Shown: positions 49,741 through 58,825 of the stretch, in pieces
Layout: each line of letters starts with the position of its first letter
How positions within the stretch are numbered: position 1 is the stretch's first letter
Source: SB15 sp964639245
GTDB taxonomy: Bacteria; Chloroflexota; Anaerolineae; Aggregatilineales; J027
Direction: 5' to 3'
Assembly: GCA_964639245.1 (NCBI GenBank)
Contig: CAZXCU010000018.1
Location: forward strand, 1 to 64,000
Length of the DNA stretch: 64,000 nt
Program-made: the position numbers and the translations under genes
Notes under the pieces: generated by a model
Seen by the model: the letters and a program-made list of their open reading frames with translations, nothing else
Database searches by the model: none
Told to the model about the DNA's origin: nothing

Positions 49741-52173
49741 CTAGCGTAAATCTGCTCCCATGACGGATGCAGGCGGCTGCATCAGGGTCGTGTTCATACG
49801 AGGTTTGTTGACCAGCACCTGCGGCAAGACCTCATCCATATGTTCAACCAGAATCACTTCCATCTCTTTAAGGGTTTTTCGATTGATGTCTGCTAAATCT
49901 TTTTGATTTTGTTTGGGCAAGATCACCCGTCGGATACCCGCCCGGTGCGCTGCTAAAATTTTCTCGCGTACTCCCCCAATCGGCAGCACGCGCCCACGGA
50001 GGGTAATTTCCCCTGTCATCGCACAATCATGGCGCACTTTTTGATGGGTAAAGGCAGAAATGAGGGCCACCGCCATCGTCACCCCCGCCGAAGGGCCATC
50101 TTTGGGAACTCCCCCCGCAGGCACATGAATATGAAGATCCCATTGCTCAAATTGGTGGGGGTCTAATGCCAGCACATCGGCACGACTGCGAAGATAACTG
50201 AGCGCGGCACGGGCCGATTCTTGCATGACATCGCCCAATTTGCCCGTCAATTGCAATTTGCCTGTGCCAGCTACAAGGCTAACTTCAATGGACAGTAAAT
50301 CTCCCCCCGCCGCGCTCCATGCCATGCTGGTGGCAATGCCCACCAAGTCTTCTCGTTCGCGTTCAAGTTCCAAAAAATGGGGAATCCCCAGATATTCTTC
50401 CACGATTTCGGGCGTGATTTTCTTGGGGGTACGTCTATCTTCTGCTACCCGGCGGGCTAATTTGCGGCAGACATTGGCAATCTCCCGTTCCAGATTTCGC
50501 ACACCTGCCTCACGGGTATAAGCACGCATGATTTTGACCAGCGCACTATCCTCAAAGCGGATATTCTGGTCGTCAATCCCGTGTTCTTTCAATTGACGCG
50601 GAACTAAAAATTGGCGGGCAATTTCTAATTTTTCATCGTCAATGTAACCGGGAAACTCAATCACCTCCATACGGTCTAACAGCGCGGCTGGAATTGTATC
50701 GAGTGTATTGGCGGTAGCGATGAACAAGACTTTGCTCAAATCGTAGGGAACTTCTAGGTAATGGTCGGAAAAGGCGAAATTTTGCTCCGGGTCTAACACT
50801 TCGAGCAAAGCTGCGCTGGGGTCGCCACGGACATCCCGCCCCAATTTATCAATTTCATCCAGAACAAAAACGGGGTTGATTGTCCCTGCCCGTCGGATAC
50901 CATTGATAATTCGCCCCGGCAGCGCCCCGATATACGTGCGGCGATGCCCACGAATTTCGGCTTCGTCATGGACTCCGCCCAAACTCATACGAACAAATTC
51001 GCGTTCTAAAGCGCTGGCGATACTTTTACCAACGGAGGTTTTACCGGTTCCCGGCGGGCCGACAAAACACAGAATCGGCGTTCGCATTTCGGCGGGGGCA
51101 AGTTTCCGCACTGCCAGATGCTCTAAAATCCGTTCTTTAATTTTTTCCATCCCGAAATGATTCGATTCCAGAAGGGTTTGGGCATGGGGCAAGCTCAGAT
51201 TATCAACGGTTTCATTTGTCCATGGCAAGTCGAGCAGCGTTTCTAAATAAGTTCGCAAAATGCCTACTTCCGGCGCAACCGGCGGCAGCATTTGTAAGCG
51301 GTTGAAGTCTTTAATGGCTTTTTCATAGGCTTCCTGCGGCATGGTGGAGGCGTTAATGCGGTCTTGCAGTTCGTTAAATTCCTGCTGAAAAATATCGACT
51401 TCGCCCAGCTCATTTTGAATAATCCGCATTTGTTCACGAAGATAAGTTTCACGCTGTCCACGCTGCACTTCTCGCCGTACCCGGTTTTGAATTTGTTCCT
51501 CCAGTTCCAGCACGTCTAGCTCGCGTCCCAGCAGCACACTAATTCGATGCAGCCGTTCGACTGGCTCAAACTTTTCTAAAATTTCCTGCTTTTCGGTGTG
51601 CTTAAGCGGCAAAGTCGCAGCGATTAAATCCGCCAGCCAGCCAGCATCATCCAGATTAATGGCGTACATATACGCTTCATGCGGAATACTTTTATTAAGT
51701 TTCACACAGCGTTCATACAGGGTTAGCACGGCTCGCATCAAGGCTTCCCCATGGCGGGTTGGCTTGTAGGCAATTTCCACCGGACGCGCTTTGACCACAA
51801 AAAAGGGATGGGTTTGTTCGACGCTCACGACTTCAACGCGCCGCCGCCCCTGTGCAAGGACACTGCTTGCTCCGTCTGGCAGGTGCATCAAGCGCCCCAA
51901 GGCCATTTCAACCCCTACCGTGTAGAGATCCTCCGAGCGCGGGTCAAACACGGAGGGTTGTTTTTGTAATACCCCGATAATGGTAGAGGCTTCGATTTGC
52001 GCCGAGGCCACCGCGCCCATCGATTTTTCGCGGTCAATGGCAATCGGCGAAACCATCCGGGGAAAAATAACCGTATCCCGTAGCGGAACAAGAATCGCTT
52101 CAATCAGCCCATCCTGATTCTGCGCGGCATCGTGAACATTATAAAAATCGCTTATTCCATGCCCAAACATCAT
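49741..52173 (-). CDS. lon: Lon protease (ATP-dependent serine protease)
   Basis: An 810-residue AAA+ protease of the LonA type. The N-terminal LON substrate domain (VPLRDTVIFPRMVSPI) is followed by a coiled region, Walker A GPPGTGKTS (372-380), Walker B FVLDEIDKLGRD, and the proteolytic Ser/Lys dyad S695 in PKDGPSAGVT and K738 in REKILAAHRAG, 43 residues apart as in E. coli. It degrades misfolded and regulatory proteins. The tail after residue 795 is short and Met-rich. The start ATG overlaps the folC stop by a base (TAATG). Confidence 0.97.
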   Translation of the reverse strand: MMFGHGISDFYNVHDAAQNQDGLIEAILVPLRDTVIFPRMVSPIAIDREKSMGAVASAQIEASTIIGVLQKQPSVFDPRSEDLYTVGVEMALGRLMHLPDGASSVLAQGRRRVEVVSVEQTHPFFVVKARPVEIAYKPTRHGEALMRAVLTLYERCVKLNKSIPHEAYMYAINLDDAGWLADLIAATLPLKHTEKQEILEKFEPVERLHRISVLLGRELDVLELEEQIQNRVRREVQRGQRETYLREQMRIIQNELGEVDIFQQEFNELQDRINASTMPQEAYEKAIKDFNRLQMLPPVAPEVGILRTYLETLLDLPWTNETVDNLSLPHAQTLLESNHFGMEKIKERILEHLAVRKLAPAEMRTPILCFVGPPGTGKTSVGKSIASALEREFVRMSLGGVHDEAEIRGHRRTYIGALPGRIINGIRRAGTINPVFVLDEIDKLGRDVRGDPSAALLEVLDPEQNFAFSDHYLEVPYDLSKVLFIATANTLDTIPAALLDRMEVIEFPGYIDDEKLEIARQFLVPRQLKEHGIDDQNIRFEDSALVKIMRAYTREAGVRNLEREIANVCRKLARRVAEDRRTPKKITPEIVEEYLGIPHFLELEREREDLVGIATSMAWSAAGGDLLSIEVSLVAGTGKLQLTGKLGDVMQESARAALSYLRSRADVLALDPHQFEQWDLHIHVPAGGVPKDGPSAGVTMAVALISAFTHQKVRHDCAMTGEITLRGRVLPIGGVREKILAAHRAGIRRVILPKQNQKDLADINRKTLKEMEVILVEHMDEVLPQVLVNKPRMNTTLMQPPASVMGADLR

Positions 52174-53504
52174 TATTTTTCCCTCGTTACATTCACGGCA
52201 CGACCCGCTTTGAGTCCGTAAAACGTGCGAACTTCCCCTACCAGATAAATTGAACCTGTCACGCAGACCAATCCTGTTTGTGTGGCATACTGGCGTGCAG
52301 TCTCCAGTGCATCCGGCACAAACGGGATTAGTTCAATTGTACCTGTAAAGCCCTGTCGTCGGGCAATATCCGCAATGACATCGGGCGCTTCTGCTCTCGA
52401 ATCCAACGCTAAGGTCACAATGAAATAATCTACGGCGGGCAGCAGTTCCGCCAACATACCTTCAATATCTTTATCCGATTTTGCCCCGAATACCAACACA
52501 CGCGGAATATCGGGAAAGCGTTCTAACAAGGCGCGTTTAAGCCAATGGGCTGAATCGGCATTGTGGGCAGCATCCAGAATCAACCGTGGCTTTTCGCCAA
52601 TAATTTCTAATCGCCCAGGCCAATTTACCTGCATCAACCCCTGCTGAATGGCTGACAGGGGAACAGAAAACCCCTGCTGACACAGTGTATCTATTGTAGC
52701 GAGTGAAACCGTCCCATTGATGGCCTGATGTTCCCCCAACAAGGGTGTCTGGTAGCGTTGCAGTGTCTCTGATGTTTTGCCTGCCTGCCAATATTCGGCT
52801 TTTAAATTGCTGCCCTGCGATTCAAACTGCCAATCGCGCCCGACTAGGGTAAATGGCGCATCCATTTGAACAGATGTGCGTTCGATGACCTCTAAGGCTT
52901 CGGAGGGTTGGGGGGCGCTGACCACCGGCACATTTTTTTTGATAATTCCGGCTTTGTGAAAGGCAATTTCTTGGAGCGAATGGCCTAAAATCGCCATATG
53001 ATCATAGCTTAAACTGGTAATCACCGAGACAATAGGTGTCACCAGATTGGTCGCATCATAACGCCCCCCCAAACCCACTTCAATAATGGCAATATCCACT
53101 TCCATATCTTTGAAATAGGTAAAAGCCATGGCAGACACCGCCCCGAACCAACTTATTTCGGGTAAGTTTTTAATGATGGGTTTAATGCGATTGACGAGTG
53201 TAACAACATCCCGTTCGCCAATCATCTGCTGATTGATTTTGATGCGTTCCCGAAAATCTTGCAAATGTGGGGAGGAAAACAACCCAACCCGCAGCCCGGA
53301 TGCTTGTAAAATTGCGGCGGTCATTGCCCCCACTGACCCCTTGCCCTTTGTCCCCGTGATATGGATGATAGGATAAGACTCGGGGGGATTGTTGAGCTGC
53401 GTCATCATTTTACGGGGAACTTCCAACGGCATGAATCGTTCACGCCGCTTGGCAACAATCAGCGTGGCAAGGTAATCGAGTGCATCTGTGTAGGACAATG
53501 GCAT
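52173..53504 (-). CDS. folC: Folylpolyglutamate synthase/dihydrofolate synthase
   Basis: A 443-residue Mur-ligase-fold enzyme that adds glutamate to dihydropteroate and folates. The ATP loop is HITGTKGKGSVGAMTAAIL with GTKGKGS, the folate-binding block is LFSSPHLQDFRERIKI (SPHL), and the C-terminal domain has LILDAAHNADS. All FolC motifs are present, although whether both activities are kept cannot be told. GAGAGG lies 5 bases before ATG 53504; GTG 53528 would add eight residues. It heads the folC-lon-lipoprotein operon. Confidence 0.93.
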   Translation of the reverse strand: MPLSYTDALDYLATLIVAKRRERFMPLEVPRKMMTQLNNPPESYPIIHITGTKGKGSVGAMTAAILQASGLRVGLFSSPHLQDFRERIKINQQMIGERDVVTLVNRIKPIIKNLPEISWFGAVSAMAFTYFKDMEVDIAIIEVGLGGRYDATNLVTPIVSVITSLSYDHMAILGHSLQEIAFHKAGIIKKNVPVVSAPQPSEALEVIERTSVQMDAPFTLVGRDWQFESQGSNLKAEYWQAGKTSETLQRYQTPLLGEHQAINGTVSLATIDTLCQQGFSVPLSAIQQGLMQVNWPGRLEIIGEKPRLILDAAHNADSAHWLKRALLERFPDIPRVLVFGAKSDKDIEGMLAELLPAVDYFIVTLALDSRAEAPDVIADIARRQGFTGTIELIPFVPDALETARQYATQTGLVCVTGSIYLVGEVRTFYGLKAGRAVNVTREK

Positions 53505-53604
53505 CCCGCCTCTCAACAACGATTTCACAATAGTACAGGTCGAAATTTATCCTTACAAGCGAAGGTTTTGAAGGCCAACTAACACAAACGTCAGGCAAAA
53601 ATAG

Positions 53605-53632
53605 GTTGATTCTGAGATGAGTTCGGCTAGAC
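53605..53632 (+). promoter_or_regulatory. Possible promoter of the FlgD-motif protein gene
   Basis: TTGATT (53605-53610), 16 bases, then TAGACT (53627-53632), 22 bases before the ATG at 53655. Confidence 0.4.
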
Positions 53633-53654
53633 TGATACCCCGTTGGAGGGACAC

Positions 53655-55034
53655 ATGCCAATTCCAAAAATCTGGGTTGTAAGTACCGCGTTGATTTCGG
53701 CGCTGGTCGTGGGGCTGGTCGGGTATCTGATTTTGCAACCGCCGGGTGCATTGCTCCAAGAGGCGGGATTTTCGCCAGCGCGGATTACTCCCAATGCAGA
53801 CGGCGACAGCGACATTACCATTTTTTCCTATGCGCTTTCGCGGGAGGCGGATATTACGCTGGTTTTTGCCAGTCAGGATGGCACAGAGTACGTTTTTCGT
53901 GACCAGCAGCGCCGTGTTGCGGGCGATTACAGCGTCGAATTTAGCGGCGTGGTGGATGGATTCCAGCACGAAAATGAATCATGGGAAGGGGAATTGCAAA
54001 CCCGTCTGCTGCCCGATGGCCTATATACATGGACATTCACCGCCCATGGGTTGGATGGGGACAGCGAAACCCAAAGCGGTACATTGGAAATTGCCGAGGG
54101 CGATTCTGAACTCCCGCTCATTGAATATTTTGAAGTTGGCCCGACTGTTTTTACCCCCAACCAAGATGGGATTCGTGACCGTGTGGCGATTAACATTTTC
54201 TTGAGCAAACCGGCTACCCTCAGTGTTTATCTGGAAGATGCCGAGGGGGTGCAGTATTTTATCTCAGAACGGCAGGGCGGGCGCGAATCGGGGGAAGCTG
54301 GCGCACACACTTTTGATTATGACGGTGGGGTTGACCAGAACATGCGCCCCCCCGATAACGGAACCTATACCCTTTATGCAGTTGCTCAAGACGATGAAGG
54401 ACAACGGTTGATACGTACCAATACCCTCACCATTGAGGATAGCGGTCTGCCCCAAGTAGAAATTATTCCCCAAGCGACAGGCGGGACAGTTTGTTTTGAT
54501 ACTGCTCCCTACCAAGAAACCTATTTTACGGATGACACAAGCTCAGGCGAAAAAATTCCCCAACCGCAATTGGTTTGTTCTGACTTAACCACGCTCACCG
54601 TCCCGCAGGGTGATTTGCTGGTGTTTCATTTGACCGTGCGGAACTATGGCGATACCCCGATTCGCACGGCTGGCCCTTTCCCCGGTACGGTGTATCAGCA
54701 AGACCAGCTTGCCAGTTCCCTTGGTGCATACAATCAATCAGGAGTCTGGCGAGTGGGGATTATGTGTGAAACCAGCCAGAATGATTATCCTTGGCGATGG
54801 GGGCTAGCAGCAGTTGAAAATCTCACGGCTGTCACCGATGCCCAAGAGGGGGTCACATACTACTATCTTGAACCCGGACAGCGCGGCGAAGTCTGGGGGG
54901 CGGTACGCATGACCGAAATTATTGAGGCACGCAACCCGCAGCCATGCTGGGCAGGGCTGATTCATGAAGATGTGCAGATTCCGCAGAGTCAGAATAATGT
55001 GGGGCGGCGCGAAATTCGGATTGAAGCAAGATAG
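53655..55034 (+). CDS. Secreted protein with repeated FlgD-type (SPNxDG) Ig-like motifs
   Basis: A 459-residue exported protein. Residues 5-27 are a signal anchor (IWVVSTALISALVVGLVGYL). Two FlgD-Ig-like repeats begin with the same pattern: RITPNADGDSDITIFSYALS at about 43-62 and VFTPNQDGIRDRVAINIFLS at about 164-183. Each has an NxDG turn followed by a beta sandwich. The remaining 200 residues are a beta-rich region with four cysteines. No enzymatic motif is seen, so a structural or adhesive envelope role is likely. GGAGGGACAC precedes the ATG at 53655. Confidence 0.72.
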   Translation: MPIPKIWVVSTALISALVVGLVGYLILQPPGALLQEAGFSPARITPNADGDSDITIFSYALSREADITLVFASQDGTEYVFRDQQRRVAGDYSVEFSGVVDGFQHENESWEGELQTRLLPDGLYTWTFTAHGLDGDSETQSGTLEIAEGDSELPLIEYFEVGPTVFTPNQDGIRDRVAINIFLSKPATLSVYLEDAEGVQYFISERQGGRESGEAGAHTFDYDGGVDQNMRPPDNGTYTLYAVAQDDEGQRLIRTNTLTIEDSGLPQVEIIPQATGGTVCFDTAPYQETYFTDDTSSGEKIPQPQLVCSDLTTLTVPQGDLLVFHLTVRNYGDTPIRTAGPFPGTVYQQDQLASSLGAYNQSGVWRVGIMCETSQNDYPWRWGLAAVENLTAVTDAQEGVTYYYLEPGQRGEVWGAVRMTEIIEARNPQPCWAGLIHEDVQIPQSQNNVGRREIRIEAR

Positions 55035-55057
55035 GGTTGGGGTTGTTATTTGAAAGA

Positions 55058-55087
55058 AAGTGGGGCAAAGAATCCTCCGCCCCACTT
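55058..55087. terminator. Hairpin between convergent genes
   Basis: AAGTGGGGC (55058-55066) and GCCCCACTT (55079-55087) pair over 9 bases. On the minus strand it is followed by a T-rich stretch (TTTCTTTC). It probably ends both the FlgD-motif gene and the importer operon. Confidence 0.65.
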
Positions 55088-55105
55088 GAATAGATTAGAA
55101 AATTT

Positions 55106-56212
55106 TTATTCGCCGTTGGGCGTGATGGCAACTTCTTCAGCGACCCAATCCGCACCCACGAGGTCGAGGTCAGGATATTCGGCCTGCAATTCGGCAACTG
55201 CCGCTTCTACGAGGTCATTCCGCCATGCACCTTCATCGGGGGCTTCGGTAATTACTTCGTAGTTGAGCGCAATATCTGCCGTCTGTTGGTACATTTCAGG
55301 ATTCATAATCCCGACGGGGCCTTCGGAAGGCCAAATCAGCTTGTTAATTTCGTTCATCATCCATGTTTGATGCCCGGCACCCAGGGTTGAACCTTCTGCC
55401 AACACATAATCCACACAGGCAGCAGCATTGTCACGGCAGAATGCCCAACCGCGCAAACTGGCTTTGATGAATTTAATCGCAATTTCTTCGTTGCCTTCTT
55501 GCGCCAACCATTCTTCGTTGGCAAAAATGTTGTCTTCCAACATCGCCGTACCAACTTCGTTGAGGTCAATCACGTTCAAATCATCAAGGGTGTAGGTGGG
55601 GAATGAGCCATCTTCACCGACGAATTCCAGCACCTGCGCCAATTCGTTGTAGGTCATGGCGGCAGCTGCATCCACTTCACGGTTGAGCAGCAGAGTCATA
55701 TCAAAGGGTTGGTTGACAATTTCCACATCATTCGGGTCTTCGGGGTCAAGCCCGGCTTTGACCAGCGCCGCAAACAAGGGGAATTGATTGCCAAAGCCCC
55801 ACACGCCGACTTTTTTGCCTTCCATGTCTTCAATCGTTTCGATGCCGGAGTCTTTCCATGTGACTTCACGCATCCCACTGCGTTGGAAAATCTGAGCAAT
55901 CACCACCGCGCCGGAACCCCCTTCACGCGCTGCCAGATGGCTGCCCATCCAGTCAATGCCGAATTCCGCACCGCCAGCAGCAACAACTTGCTGTGGGCCA
56001 ATGTCCGGGCCACCGGGCAGAATGGTGACATTCAAACCTTCGGCTTCATAATACCCTTCATTCAGGGCAGCATAGTAACCGGCGAACTGGGCTTGTGTTA
56101 CCCATTTCAACTGTACACGCACATCGACCATTTCGTCCTGCGCGGTTACGGAGGGCAAAATCCCCATCACCAGCAGGCCCGCCAAGAGAAGCACCAACAC
56201 TTTGCGAAGCAT
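55106..56212 (-). CDS. ABC transporter substrate-binding protein, NMT1/THI5-like
   Basis: A 368-residue exported binding protein. The signal peptide ends near VTAQ (about residue 25). The NMT1/THI5 pattern is clear: VQLKWVTQAQFAGYYAALNEGYYEAEGLNV (cut to LKWVTQAQFAGYYAA), the VVAAGGAEFGIDW block, and GKKVGVWGFGNQFP. This family includes ThiY (formyl-aminopyrimidine) and the related RibY (riboflavin) of Chloroflexota. I cannot decide between them. It is the last gene of the operon with two permeases and an ATPase upstream. AGAGGA precedes the ATG. Confidence 0.87.
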   Translation of the reverse strand: MLRKVLVLLLAGLLVMGILPSVTAQDEMVDVRVQLKWVTQAQFAGYYAALNEGYYEAEGLNVTILPGGPDIGPQQVVAAGGAEFGIDWMGSHLAAREGGSGAVVIAQIFQRSGMREVTWKDSGIETIEDMEGKKVGVWGFGNQFPLFAALVKAGLDPEDPNDVEIVNQPFDMTLLLNREVDAAAAMTYNELAQVLEFVGEDGSFPTYTLDDLNVIDLNEVGTAMLEDNIFANEEWLAQEGNEEIAIKFIKASLRGWAFCRDNAAACVDYVLAEGSTLGAGHQTWMMNEINKLIWPSEGPVGIMNPEMYQQTADIALNYEVITEAPDEGAWRNDLVEAAVAELQAEYPDLDLVGADWVAEEVAITPNGE

Positions 56213-56250
56213 ATGTAAATCCTCTTCCTAAGTCTAAACTCTATTTGTCT

Positions 56251-58023
56251 TTACGCAGCATCGCTGCGGAATGACCGATACCAAGGCATCGCCGCCCGTT
56301 CTACGGACGACACCAGAATGTAAAACCCGATGCCAAAAAAGGAAGCCACTAGAATGGCAGACCATGATTCAGGAAAACGGAACAGGGCTGCGTCTTCTCG
56401 AATCCGATAGCCCAACCCAGAGAGCGACCCGCCAAAAAATTCGCTCACGATTGCCCCAATCATCGAGAGGGTAGTTGCCAGTTTCAAAGCGCTAAAAATG
56501 AACGGGAGCGCATTGGGCAAACGCAGAGCGCGGAAAATTTCAAGTTCTGTAGCCGCATACGAGCGCATCAGCTCTAGCTGAATCGTTTCTACCGAAGTCA
56601 GACCACGCACCGTACTAATCATGGCCGGGAAATAACACAGCACCGCCACAATCGCAATTTTGGAATTGATGCTCGTCACCCCAAACCAGAAATTGGCAAT
56701 CGGCGCAAACGCAATAATCGGGATGGAGTTCGCTGCAATCGCTAACGGCAAAATTGCTTTGCTAAAACGGTTAAAACGCGCTGAAGCAATCCCTGTAACA
56801 ATCCCCAAGCCGCAACCGACTAAAAACCCCAGCAGGGCATTTTGGAAGGTAAACCAGCCCGCCGCCACCATCTTGGGATATTCTTCCTTGAAGGTCTCCC
56901 AGATGACGGAGGGTTTGGGGAGCAAAAATTCCTCAATCTCAAAAATCTTGATGGCTTGTTCCCAAGCAAAAATGGCAAAAATTGCGATCAGAAGCGGGGT
57001 TATGTTGCTACGAATGACCTGTACATAGAGTCCTAGCCGTTCCCATGGAGAGAGGAGATAAAAGGCGGACACCATCGCCACGCCCGCCAGCATCGCCATC
57101 AGATCAAAGGCCCACAGCGCATCATTTTGAGCATCGCTGCCTAGCAGGTCTCTAAACATACTGTCTTTGACATCATAATAGCGGGCAAAAATATGAAAAT
57201 CAGCCACGACCACCGCAAAGATATGCAGCGCATACAGTCCTAAAACAATTGCCATCGCCAAGCGCAGGCGGTCAAATGATTTTTTACCCGCGAGCAATTT
57301 TTGTGGTTCGACCAGCACCCCCCCCGCAACAAGCAAAAGCAGCGCCACTACCCCCCCATTGATGTCAGTCTTTGTCGAAAAAATGGGATGTTGGGCGATA
57401 AACGCAGCAAAACCCGCCACCAGTGCGGTTACAGCCGCCCCACTTTGCAAGATAAACATGGGCAGTTTTCGTTTGGTATCCCACGGCGACCATAAATAAA
57501 TGACCGAAGCCAATCCCGCACCGGTAAAAACAGCCGTCAGATTCAAGGCTTTGGCGGGATTCACATAGGATTCTTCCCGAAAATTATCTGCTAGCGCTTC
57601 GGCATCTAAATTATAAAACGCATGGAAGGGGTTAGCGTCCTGCCAGATGAACATGAAAAAATACACGCCAAACAGCATAAGCCCAATCACCAAAGCGGTA
57701 TCCAGCTTTGCGGCAGGCTCTTGCCAATTTTTCCAGAATTTGCGCCCCACAAACACCAAAAAAACGCCTGAAAATAACAGACCAACTGCAATCGCTTCTT
57801 GGAAACTTTCCCCACGAAACGAACGCCCAAACTGAGCGCGGAGCAGCAGCGTCGGGTGCTGGATATGATAGGCAATCACGATAAATAGCAGGGTCATCAA
57901 TCCAGCAACATCCCGATTGAGGTTGGGACGCAGCACGACTTCTGGCGTTTCTTCCACCGGGGGTGTTATCGGCTTTTCTTCCACCTTCACCGATTTTACG
58001 ATGTATGGCTCGTGTTCGGTCAT
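56251..58023 (-). CDS. ABC permease (SsuC/ThiX-type) with long N-terminal membrane extension
   Basis: A 590-residue permease, about twice the usual length. The C-terminal 260 residues are a canonical BPD_transp_1 permease with the EAA loop ELMRSYAATELEIFRALRLPNAL (cut to YAATELEIFRALRLPNAL). The N-terminal 330 residues add about eight membrane helices that seem to comprise two similar units, ending VIYLWSPWDTKRKL and AFYLLSPWERLGLY. The first 40 residues are cytoplasmic and Pro/Glu-rich. It overlaps the ATPase gene start by 4 bases (ATGA-type). The role of the extension is unknown. Confidence 0.85.
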   Translation of the reverse strand: MTEHEPYIVKSVKVEEKPITPPVEETPEVVLRPNLNRDVAGLMTLLFIVIAYHIQHPTLLLRAQFGRSFRGESFQEAIAVGLLFSGVFLVFVGRKFWKNWQEPAAKLDTALVIGLMLFGVYFFMFIWQDANPFHAFYNLDAEALADNFREESYVNPAKALNLTAVFTGAGLASVIYLWSPWDTKRKLPMFILQSGAAVTALVAGFAAFIAQHPIFSTKTDINGGVVALLLLVAGGVLVEPQKLLAGKKSFDRLRLAMAIVLGLYALHIFAVVVADFHIFARYYDVKDSMFRDLLGSDAQNDALWAFDLMAMLAGVAMVSAFYLLSPWERLGLYVQVIRSNITPLLIAIFAIFAWEQAIKIFEIEEFLLPKPSVIWETFKEEYPKMVAAGWFTFQNALLGFLVGCGLGIVTGIASARFNRFSKAILPLAIAANSIPIIAFAPIANFWFGVTSINSKIAIVAVLCYFPAMISTVRGLTSVETIQLELMRSYAATELEIFRALRLPNALPFIFSALKLATTLSMIGAIVSEFFGGSLSGLGYRIREDAALFRFPESWSAILVASFFGIGFYILVSSVERAAMPWYRSFRSDAA

Positions 58024-58808
58024 CCGACCATCACCTCACGTAGTAAATGGCGAATCTGGCTGCTGTAGTGGAAAAATTCATCGGTGTCCAGTGTTTCAGC
58101 GTTACGCGGATAGGGCAAGTCAATATCCACCACTTGATACACCCGTCCGGGACGCGGCGACATGACCACCACCCGCGAAGACAAATACACCGCCTCGGCG
58201 ATGTTATGCGTCACAAAAATAACCGTCATACTTGGAATGGCTTGCCAGATAGACAGCAGTTCGTTATTCAGCCGTTCACGGGTCATTTCATCCAATGCGC
58301 CAAAGGGTTCATCCATCAGCAGCAGATTGGGTTCAAATGCCAGCGCCCGCGCAATACTCACACGCTGCTGCATCCCGCCCGAAAGCTGCCAAGGATAATG
58401 GTCAGCAAAGTCGCTCAATTCGACCAGTTTTAACATTTTTTGAGCGCGTTCGTGCCGTTCATGGTGCGAAAATTTCATCACTTCCAACGGCAGTTGGACA
58501 TTTTTAATCACCGTTCGCCAATCGTAAAGCGTGGCACTTTGAAAAACAAAACCATATTCGCGGTTTCGGCGGGCGGTTTCGGCGGAATGTCCATTGATGG
58601 TCAGCGTCCCACTGGTGGGCTGAATTAAATCAGCAATTAATCGGAGCAGGGTACTTTTGCCACACCCAGACGGCCCAATCAACGAAATAAATTCACCCCG
58701 TTTGACTTCCAGTTGAATATTTTCCAGTGCATTGACTACTTTACCGTCGGCGGTGGTAAATTGTTTATTCAAATTTTTAATTTCAATGAGTGGTGTTTGT
58801 TCGTTCAC
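58020..58808 (-). CDS. ABC transporter ATP-binding protein, SsuB/TauB/ThiZ type
   Basis: A 262-residue ATPase. Walker A is GPSGCGKST (45-53), the Q loop and GFVFQSATLYDWRTV follow, the signature is LSGGMQQRVSIARALA, Walker B is LLMDEPFGALDEMTR, and the H loop is FVTHNIAEAV. The C-terminal 40 residues are short, as in SsuB/ThiZ. It powers import with the two permeases and the binding protein. The start follows the first permease gene by 17 bases. Confidence 0.95.
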   Translation of the reverse strand: MNEQTPLIEIKNLNKQFTTADGKVVNALENIQLEVKRGEFISLIGPSGCGKSTLLRLIADLIQPTSGTLTINGHSAETARRNREYGFVFQSATLYDWRTVIKNVQLPLEVMKFSHHERHERAQKMLKLVELSDFADHYPWQLSGGMQQRVSIARALAFEPNLLLMDEPFGALDEMTRERLNNELLSIWQAIPSMTVIFVTHNIAEAVYLSSRVVVMSPRPGRVYQVVDIDLPYPRNAETLDTDEFFHYSSQIRHLLREVMVG

Positions 58809-58825
58809 AGATGACCTTCTTAAAA

